Assembly: GCA_963590415.1 (NCBI GenBank)
Contig: CAVAPB010000001.1
Location: forward strand, 168,620-232,619
DNA: 64,000 bases
Direction: 5' to 3'
Source of the DNA: Fimenecus sp963590415
GTDB taxonomy: Bacteria > Bacillota > Clostridia > Oscillospirales > Acutalibacteraceae
Shown here piece after piece: positions 59,067 through 64,000 of this stretch (position 1 is its first letter; each line of letters opens with the position of its first letter). A program made the position numbers and the translations under genes. Below the pieces are notes generated by a model, which did not search any database, was not told the DNA's origin, and saw only the letters and a program-made list of their open reading frames with translations.

Positions 59067-59183
59067 TTTAGGGAATAATATCCCTTAAATTACAGCTGGA
59101 TTTAAGGGAAAATGTGGATTTGAATTGACTATTCCCTTATTTTATGCTAATATTTAAGGGAAACAAGGAGGCGCTAAGGGAAT
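59067..59183 (+). promoter_or_regulatory. fic promoter with repeated AAGGGA sites
   Basis: TTGACT (59125-59130) and TAATAT (59148-59153) are 17 bases apart. GGGA/TCCC half-sites surround it: an inverted pair GGGA-N6-TCCC at 59071-59084, TTTAAGGGAA at 59101-59110, ATTCCCTTA in the spacer at 59131-59139, TTTAAGGGAA at 59153-59162 and AAGGGAAT at 59176-59183, overlapping the start codon. Repeated sites in and around the promoter suggest strong repression, possibly by the winged-helix part of Fic itself. Confidence 0.75.
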
Positions 59184-60228
59184 GAGGACATTTAATTACT
59201 CGCTGATTAAGTCTGAAAAATGGGACTCCGATATTCTGGGCTTGATTGCCGCAATATACAGGGAAGTCGGTAAACAGGAACTGCATTTGAAACAGCAGCC
59301 GCAGTCACTTGAAAGGCTTGTGGAGATTGCGAAGATACAAAGTACGGAAGCCTCCAATGCTATTGAGGGAATTGTGACGACAAATACCCGTATAAAACAG
59401 CTTGTGGAGGAAAGAACCGCACCGCGTAATCGGGACGAACAGGAAATTGCAGGGTACCGTGATGCGTTGAATATTATCCATGAAAGCTTTGACGCAATTC
59501 CGATTACTCAAAATTATATCTTACAGCTCCATAAAATTATGTACAGCCATATGAACAATCCTTTGGCAGGGCAGACGAAGAATGTTCAAAACTATATCAG
59601 CGCAAGCTATCCGGACGGAAACACCGAAATTTTGTTTACGCCCCTTTCGCCTGTTGAAACTCCCGTGGCGTTGGATAAAATTTGTGAGGAATACAACAGA
59701 GTTATCGGTAATCTTGAAGTTGAACCGTTGATTGCAATACCGATTTTTATTCATGATTTCCTATGCATTCATCCGTTTAATGACGGGAACGGCAGAATGA
59801 GCCGACTGTTGACCACGCTGCTTTTGTACCGCAGCGGATTTTATGTCGGTAAATACATTTCTCTTGAAGCAAAGATAGCAAAGAATAAAGACCTTTATTA
59901 CGCTGCGCTTGAGGCGTCTCAACACGGCTGGAGTGAGGGCACGGAGAATGTTATTCCGTTTATTAAGTACATGCTCGGCACAATTCTTGCGGCTTATAAA
60001 GAGTTTGAAGACAGGTTTTCCATTGTTGAGGGGAATTTGTCTGCTGTTGATACGGTGCGCAAGGCTTCACTGCAAAAAATCGGGAGATTTACAAAACAGG
60101 ACATCAGAGAGTTGTGCCCGAACCTCAGCGTAAGTTCTGTTGAAGGCGCACTTCGCAAAATGGTTGCCTGCGGCGAAATTAAGCGTGAGGGAACGGGAAA
60201 AAACACTTGCTATTACAGAATTAAATAA
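59182..60228 (+). CDS. Fic-family AMP-transferase with winged-helix domain
   Basis: Fic proteins transfer AMP or other nucleotides to target proteins. This 348-residue member has the full active motif HPFNDGNGR at residues 197-205. An N-terminal inhibitory helix carries S58-NAI-E62-G63, the S/T-x-x-x-E-G/N pattern of class II proteins that block their own ATP site. The C-terminal 70 residues look like a winged helix (GRFTKQDIRELCPNLSVSSVEGALRKMV), common in Fic proteins that also regulate transcription. The start has AAGGAGG ten bases before. It is a single gene with its own promoter, surrounded by AAGGGA repeats. No antitoxin is encoded next to it. Confidence 0.92.
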   Translation: MRTFNYSLIKSEKWDSDILGLIAAIYREVGKQELHLKQQPQSLERLVEIAKIQSTEASNAIEGIVTTNTRIKQLVEERTAPRNRDEQEIAGYRDALNIIHESFDAIPITQNYILQLHKIMYSHMNNPLAGQTKNVQNYISASYPDGNTEILFTPLSPVETPVALDKICEEYNRVIGNLEVEPLIAIPIFIHDFLCIHPFNDGNGRMSRLLTTLLLYRSGFYVGKYISLEAKIAKNKDLYYAALEASQHGWSEGTENVIPFIKYMLGTILAAYKEFEDRFSIVEGNLSAVDTVRKASLQKIGRFTKQDIRELCPNLSVSSVEGALRKMVACGEIKREGTGKNTCYYRIK

Positions 60229-60245
60229 TTGCCGATATAATATTA

Positions 60246-60276
60246 CCCCGTACCTTGAAAAAGGTGCGGGGTTTTG
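60246..60276 (+). terminator. Terminator of fic (second copy of the 36-bp repeat)
   Basis: The stem is identical to that at 59014-59044, including flanks. It lies 17 bases after the fic stop codon. Confidence 0.9.
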
Positions 60277-60278
60277 TG

Positions 60279-60306
60279 TTGCAAAATAATATAAATACGA
60301 TATAAT
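60279..60306 (+). promoter_or_regulatory. Promoter of the aldo/keto reductase gene
   Basis: TTGCAA (60279-60284) and TATAAT (60301-60306) are 16 bases apart and begin right after the fic terminator. Confidence 0.65.
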
Positions 60307-60337
60307 TAAACTGTAATATATGTCAGGAGGCTTTGAA

Positions 60338-61252
60338 ATGAAAATGATAGAAATCGGCAGCAGGGCAAACGCTTCGGCGGTAGCTCTCGGCTGTATGAGA
60401 ATGGCAAGCCTTGATGAAAAGCAGGTCGACAGTATTGTGGACTGCGCACTGGAGAACGGAATAAACTTTTTCGATCACGCCGATATTTACGGCAAAGGCG
60501 AGGCGGAAAGACTGTTTGGGGGATATCTGGAAAGACATCCCGGCGTTCGCGATAAAATTTGTATTCAGACAAAATGTGCGATTCACGACGGTCAGTATGA
60601 TTTTTCAAAGGAGCATATCGTGTCTTCGGTTGAGGGCAGTCTTAAACGCCTCGGCGTTGATTATGTTGACTTTTTATTACTTCACCGTCCGGACACACTG
60701 ATGGAGCCGGAAGAGGTTGCGGAGGCATTTTATGTTTTGAGAAGTTCAGGTAAGGTGCGTGATTTCGGAGTTTCAAATCATAATCTTATGCAAATCGAAC
60801 TGCTTAAAACCGCAGTGAAAAGACCGCTTTGTATAAATCAGCTTCAACTGTCGGTAACGGAGGCGGGAATGATAACCTCCGGCTTGAATGTAAATATGAA
60901 AAACGAGGAGTCGCAAATGCACGACGGCGGGATTTTGGAATACAGCCGAATTAAAAAAATGACAATCCAAACCTGGTCGCCGTTCCAAAGAGGATTTTTC
61001 AAGGGCTCGTTTATTGACAGCGATGATTATCCGGAATTGAACGCTAAGCTTGCCGAGATAGGCGAAAAATACGGCTTGACGAAAACGGGCGTTGCGGCGG
61101 CTTGGATATTGAGGCATCCTGCGAATATGCAGTTGATTGCAGGTACGATGAATCCCGACAGGCTTTCACAAATATGCAAGGCGGCGGATGTTACGCTGAC
61201 TCGCTCGGAATGGTATGATATATATACAGCGGCAGGTCATTGCTTGCCGTAA
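60338..61252 (+). CDS. Aldo/keto reductase
   Basis: This 304-residue NAD(P)H-dependent oxidoreductase of the AKR superfamily resembles the YdhF-like group. The catalytic tetrad is visible in part: D and Y in FFDHADIYGKGEAE, K in QTKCAI and H in FLLLHRPD. A nucleotide-binding segment near the end reads LIAGTMNPDRLSQI. Substrates are likely small aldehydes or ketones. The ATG at 60338 follows AGGAGG by seven bases; the ATG at 60320 is upstream of that site. It has its own promoter and converges on the cupin gene. Confidence 0.9.
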   Translation: MKMIEIGSRANASAVALGCMRMASLDEKQVDSIVDCALENGINFFDHADIYGKGEAERLFGGYLERHPGVRDKICIQTKCAIHDGQYDFSKEHIVSSVEGSLKRLGVDYVDFLLLHRPDTLMEPEEVAEAFYVLRSSGKVRDFGVSNHNLMQIELLKTAVKRPLCINQLQLSVTEAGMITSGLNVNMKNEESQMHDGGILEYSRIKKMTIQTWSPFQRGFFKGSFIDSDDYPELNAKLAEIGEKYGLTKTGVAAAWILRHPANMQLIAGTMNPDRLSQICKAADVTLTRSEWYDIYTAAGHCLP

Positions 61253-61262
61253 ATAAGGCAGC

Positions 61263-61302
61263 AAAAAAGCACCGCCTCGGTTAAGCCGAAGCTGTGCTTT
61301 AT
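61263..61302. terminator. Convergent terminator between the reductase and cupin genes
   Basis: AAAGCAC and GTGCTTT close an outer stem around an inner CTCGG/CCGA(A)G hairpin. A and T runs flank it on both sides. Confidence 0.7.
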
Positions 61303-61312
61303 TTCACATAGC

Positions 61313-61666
61313 TTAACATACAACTGCGTCGTCTGCCGTATAGCCGCCGAGAGAGTTTTCCTTTACCTGTATGCATACAAAGGTTATGCCCTCGTCGTCC
61401 GCTGCTGAGAACTGTCTCTTTGCCGCAGGGGAAACCCTGAGCCAATCGCCCTCGGCAAGTGCGATTTCTTCGCCGTCGATTACGGTCTTACCCTTGCCAG
61501 AGAGCACGCCGTAAATTTCCTCGTTGGTCTTATGTGAGTGGACAAAGGGCACGCCTGCGCCTGCGGGAAGCTTGTTTATGCTGATTTCAGCTCCCGTAAG
61601 TCCGAGTAATTCGTGAAGCTCCGTTCTGCCTTCGTTTCCGATGTTTGTCTTTGCATAGTTTTTCAT
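61313..61666 (-). CDS. Cupin-domain protein
   Basis: This 117-residue protein is a single cupin barrel. Motif 1 is PFVHSHKTNEEIYGVLSGKG, with two histidines and a glutamate that can hold a metal, and motif 2 is the segment around EGDWLRVSPAAKRQFSA. Small cupins bind or convert many ligands, so no substrate can be named. AGGAGG precedes the ATG. It is divergent from an HxlR regulator, which probably controls it. Confidence 0.88.
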   Translation of the reverse strand: MKNYAKTNIGNEGRTELHELLGLTGAEISINKLPAGAGVPFVHSHKTNEEIYGVLSGKGKTVIDGEEIALAEGDWLRVSPAAKRQFSAADDEGITFVCIQVKENSLGGYTADDAVVC

Positions 61667-61713
61667 TGGTTTTGCCTCCTTGGATTTTGCAAATTCTCTT
61701 TGCTTGCTTACAG

Positions 61714-61788
61714 ATTATCACTGTACACACTTAAAAACAAGTACGCACCTTTTTATAACTGTACACTTCTTTTTGAATGTGCTATACT
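61714..61788. promoter_or_regulatory. Cupin-hxlR divergent control region
   Basis: The imperfect inverted repeat GTACACACTT-N6-AAGTACGCAC lies at 61723-61748. A related GTACACTT element is at 61761-61768 and overlaps the -35 of the plus-strand promoter TGTACA-N17-TATACT (61760-61765, 61783-61788). GATAAT on the minus strand (61714-61719) may be the -10 of the cupin gene. HxlR proteins bind such dyads between divergent genes. Confidence 0.6.
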
Positions 61789-61808
61789 GTATGCGGAGAT
61801 GATGGCTT

Positions 61809-62138
61809 ATGAAAACAAAAGAAGAATTGCCTGCTTGTCCGGTTGCGACTGCGGTGTCCTTAATCGGCGGAAAATGGAAATTGCTTATTCTCCGTAACCT
61901 CAAAGCACGCCCGTGGAGGTTTAACGAGCTTCAGCGTGATTTGGACGGAATATCGCAAAAAGTGCTGACCGACAGCCTGCGCCAGATGATAGACGACGGG
62001 CTCGCTTACAGACACGATTTCGGCGAAATGCCGCCGAGGGTTGAGTACGGGCTTACCGACCTCGGTCGTCAGATGCTGCCGATTATAGACGCTCTTGCCG
62101 ATTTCGGAAATTATTATAAATCGGTGCTTGATAAGTAA
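61809..62138 (+). CDS. HxlR-family winged-helix regulator
   Basis: This 109-residue protein has the HxlR winged helix: the N-terminal CPVATAVSLIGGKWKLLILRNL, with the conserved cysteine and GGKWK, then RFNELQRDLDGISQKVLTDSLRQM and PPRVEYGLTDLGRQM. Family members sense electrophiles or redox state, often by the conserved cysteine (here C15). The divergent cupin gene is the likely target, and perhaps the nearby aldo/keto reductase belongs to the same response. Confidence 0.92.
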   Translation: MKTKEELPACPVATAVSLIGGKWKLLILRNLKARPWRFNELQRDLDGISQKVLTDSLRQMIDDGLAYRHDFGEMPPRVEYGLTDLGRQMLPIIDALADFGNYYKSVLDK

Positions 62139-62158
62139 AATTTACAGTGGGGTTAATT

Positions 62159-63271
62159 ATGAACAGGGAGAATCTGAATAAGCTCGTTTCAAACTATATA
62201 AAGAATTTTGATTACATAAATGACGATGTGAATAGGGAATATTACAAGTGGGAAGCGGTTAAGCATTTTCAAGACCATTGGGACATAGATGCACCCGACT
62301 TCGCTGCTATGTTTAAGGAATGCATAAAAGAAACTTACAATCTTATAAACAATAAAGTTGTTCAGCCGGCTAACGGTATTATTAAATTGGCAGAAAAGCC
62401 TGAAGTTACCGAGGCTATCCGACAGATGTTCCGTGAATTGCTTGCCGAGGACAACGGGGATATAGATAAGCGACAAGATAAAATTTATGCCTTTTTAGAG
62501 AAAGCTGACGAGCTTCTGAACACCTATTATAAAGGGTCTTGGAAGTATGCTCAGGATATGCGAACAGTCATTTTCTATTTATGCCTGTTAGAGCCTGACA
62601 AAAACTATATGTTTAAGGCGACTCAGGCAAGAGAGTTTATGTATTGCATTGAGTATGGAAAGAACTTCGGAAGCGGCGAAAATTTTAGCTTAAAGAACTA
62701 CTATGGGATGTGCGATGAGCTTGTGACCGCCATAAAGGAAACACCGGAGCTTGTGAAATTACATAATAACCGCATCACAGAAAAGATGTGTGCAAATGAC
62801 GATTTTCACATCCTTGCATACGATATTATTTATTCGGCTATTGTGTATAATCTATACAATAACATTACCGTTGTTAAGCCTACTCGCTCAAAGACTCAAA
62901 CGCACGAGAATCAAGTCCAAACGAAGCGTGAAGAACTTACTGCCGAACTTGAACAGATCAATGCTGAATTAAATAAAGCATTACAAGAGCGCTCAAATTA
63001 TGATGAGTTTTCCGCAAAAGGTCTTGAAGTTACACATAAAGCATTTGGAACGGGAACTGTTGTTGCTCATAACGGAAATTTATTGAATATTCGTTTTGAA
63101 AATGGGGAAAGGCGTTTTCAAATGCCGCAAGGCTTTTCAAAAGGCTTTCTCAAAACCGATTCTACCGAAATTATGGATTTGTTTAATGAAATGGCAATTT
63201 TAGACGATAAGGTTGCAAGGCTTAAAGGTTTTCAGTCAACGGTCAAATATAAATTAGATGCTCTGAAATAA
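62159..63271 (+). CDS. Unknown protein with CarD/SH3-like C-terminal domain
   Basis: I do not recognise the whole protein (370 residues, soluble). Residues 1-245 are helical and rich in aromatic and charged residues (KWEAVKHFQDHWDIDAPDF), without clear catalytic motifs. About 255-290 is a coiled coil (KREELTAELEQINAELNKAL). At about 297-335 a small beta domain reads GLEVTHKAFGTGTVVAHNG, then LNIRFENGERRF. This is the pattern of the SH3/Tudor-like tail of PcrA/UvrD helicases and of CarD-like domains that bind RNA polymerase. A short coiled end follows. GTGGGG precedes the ATG. Its place in an accessory-looking region is notable. Confidence 0.7.
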   Translation: MNRENLNKLVSNYIKNFDYINDDVNREYYKWEAVKHFQDHWDIDAPDFAAMFKECIKETYNLINNKVVQPANGIIKLAEKPEVTEAIRQMFRELLAEDNGDIDKRQDKIYAFLEKADELLNTYYKGSWKYAQDMRTVIFYLCLLEPDKNYMFKATQAREFMYCIEYGKNFGSGENFSLKNYYGMCDELVTAIKETPELVKLHNNRITEKMCANDDFHILAYDIIYSAIVYNLYNNITVVKPTRSKTQTHENQVQTKREELTAELEQINAELNKALQERSNYDEFSAKGLEVTHKAFGTGTVVAHNGNLLNIRFENGERRFQMPQGFSKGFLKTDSTEIMDLFNEMAILDDKVARLKGFQSTVKYKLDALK

Positions 63272-63336
63272 TGCTTGACTGCGAAAAGGAAAGAGTTGTA
63301 ACTCTCGGCGAGCTTACTCCCGAATGGTGGATTTGA
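63271..63336 (+). CDS. Possible short peptide or gene remnant
   Basis: A 21-codon frame starts at the ATG that overlaps the stop of the previous gene (TAATG) and reads MLDCEKERVVTLGELTPEWW with a final I. It could be a coupled micro-peptide or a fragment of a lost gene. It has no ribosome site of its own and I assign no function. Confidence 0.25.
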   Translation: MLDCEKERVVTLGELTPEWWI

Positions 63337-63421
63337 AAATGCCTGCAGTCATTATAATTATAATCAAAAATGTGGTCGCAAGGCAGAAAAAGCAGATGAA
63401 TAACCGAATAATTTACAGCGG

Positions 63422-63460
63422 ATAAAATTCCTCTTTGCTTTTTGTAAAGAGGGATTTTAT
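63422..63460 (+). terminator. Terminator-like hairpin
   Basis: ATAAAATTCCTCTTT and AAAGAGGGATTTTAT form a 15-bp stem with one G-T pair. The T run is within the descending arm. It probably ends transcription of the unknown gene at 62159. Beyond it, to 63612, I see only the inverted pair TTCCCTGTAA/TTATAGGGAA (63460-63491) and no gene. Confidence 0.6.
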
Positions 63461-63612
63461 TCCCTGTAATTTCGGAACGGATTTATAGGGAAAACAGTCT
63501 GATATTTGCTCAATTTAAGGCTCTAAAAACACAATTACTGCGGCTGCGTCAAATGTATTTTCATACATCCGGATTTTCTTATAATACGGCGGTCGGATAC
63601 AGGGCATTTCAC

Positions 63613-63641
63613 TTGACAGTATGATGATAATATGATATATT
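63613..63641 (+). promoter_or_regulatory. Promoter of the broken membrane-protein gene
   Basis: TTGACA (63613-63618) and TATATT (63636-63641) are 17 bases apart, about 35 bases before the ATG at 63678. Confidence 0.75.
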
Positions 63642-63677
63642 AAGCTGATGATTTGTGAGAGAGGGTGTGTTTTTTTA

Positions 63678-63871
63678 ATGAGTAAAACCAATCCTTCAAA
63701 TAAGAATAAACATATACTGTGCGATGTTTTTGCCGGTATCGGGTTATTCTTACTTTTTTTGCTTTAATGTTTATGCTCAGAAACCGTATGCACTTTAATT
63801 CGGACGAATACGACAATTTTTTGGGCTGTATGGTCGTTGCAAACGGCGGCAAAATTTGCAGATTTAATTAG
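63678..63871 (+). pseudogene. Frameshifted N-terminal remnant of a membrane protein
   Basis: From the ATG at 63678 the frame reads MSKTNPSNKNKHILCDVFAG and a hydrophobic run, then stops at 63765. In the next frame it continues as ALMFMLRNRMHFNSDEYDNF and LGCMVVANGGKICRFN before a stop at 63869. Adding one T in the run TTTTTTT (63753-63759) restores one continuous membrane helix. The DSDEYDNFLGG-VVA-GGK-like pattern is, as I recall, typical of the first loop of large integral membrane glycosyltransferases of the GT39/PMT type. The remnant is also cut off after the first loop. It keeps a strong promoter, so the decay may be recent. Confidence 0.6.
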
Positions 63872-63909
63872 AAATCAAGATGTGTGAATAAGAAAAGACA
63901 AGACAAGGG

Positions 63910-63978
63910 GAATAGTGTGAAAATCACACTATTCATAATTATATAGCCCTCAAAATTTGCCTTTGGCATAATTTTGAG
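63910..63978 (+). other. Two hairpins near the window end
   Basis: GAATAGTGTG and CACACTATTC (63910-63934) form a 10-bp perfect stem around AAAAT. A second hairpin at 63949-63978 pairs CTCAAAATT-TGCC with GGCA-TAATTTTGAG. No T run follows either one. They may belong to the end of a mobile element or to the leader of a gene beyond the window. Confidence 0.4.
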
Positions 63979-64000
63979 ATGGCAGAAATCACCATCACGC

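Noticed and set aside
59182..60228. Fic as the toxin of a classical toxin-antitoxin pair
   Set aside because: There is no small antitoxin gene beside it; the inhibitory helix is inside the same protein.
63640..63852. 70-codon frame on the minus strand near the window end
   Set aside because: It is antisense to the remnant gene with a plus-strand promoter and lacks a ribosome site.

Overview
The window looks like a chromosomal segment of a low-to-moderate GC Gram-positive anaerobe of the class Clostridia, most likely the Ruminococcaceae/Oscillospiraceae. Supporting signs are a PolC-type replicative polymerase, the standard Firmicutes secY-adk-map-infA-rpmJ-rpsM-rpsK-rpsD-rpoA-rplQ order, an agr-type peptide signalling locus, TraX and YerC/YecD proteins, NahK, strong TTGACA/TATAAT promoters, and intergenic stretches packed with short GTAGGG-type palindromes. 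Assignment to a genus is not possible from sequence reading alone.

Layout. 1-6045: the end of the spc/alpha ribosomal operon, closed by a strong terminator. 6059-9310: ileS, of the long eukaryote-like type. 9341-12667: palindromic repeats, a small XRE regulator and a divergent BspA-type leucine-rich-repeat surface protein with SLH anchors. 12719-17640: metG-tatD, repeats, an EamA transporter and a five-gene tRNA cluster (Val-Asp-Phe-Gly-Cys). 17797-21564: yerC, a methyltransferase and hslO, then about 1 kb of dispersed repeats and a membrane-bound XRE protein. 21578-24876: a complete agr-like quorum-sensing locus (kinase, LytTR regulator, XRE regulator, AgrD-like peptide without cysteine, AgrB peptidase). 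25205-34831: one long operon of unknown surface proteins. 34839-37408: a metal P-type ATPase and CsoR with matching operators. 37417-43734: an ECF sigma factor with an unknown partner, traX, fucO, and a GH35 beta-galactosidase with an N-acetylhexosamine kinase. 43795-53948: the conserved pyrH-frr-uppS-cdsA-dxr-rseP-ispG-polC run. 53980-58969: a DUF3592-like protein, an M20 peptidase and ppdK. 59014-64000: a Fic protein between two identical terminators, an aldo/keto reductase, a cupin/HxlR pair, an unknown CarD-like protein and a frameshifted membrane-protein remnant.

The most interesting part is 21578-34831. The agr-like locus encodes a signal peptide lacking the usual ring-forming cysteine. 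Directly downstream is an eight-gene operon that I do not recognise as a described system. It encodes a single-pass membrane protein, a 1743-residue multidomain exported protein, five small exported proteins of about 150-165 residues that look like copies of one beta-rich domain, and a membrane-anchored protein with a degenerate sorting-signal-like C terminus. The C terminus of the giant protein carries the same motifs as the small proteins (a VTIPA-x3-4-W block and a GEY-x-TLTYTV block). This suggests a surface structure with a large adhesin and several minor or major subunits, possibly under quorum control. That function is inference.

Other points worth checking are a PolC that lacks its usual internal proofreading exonuclease domain, near-perfect CsoR boxes inside promoter spacers, tandem operator-like repeats at the surface-protein promoter and at the fic promoter, and a perfect 36-bp direct repeat flanking fic.
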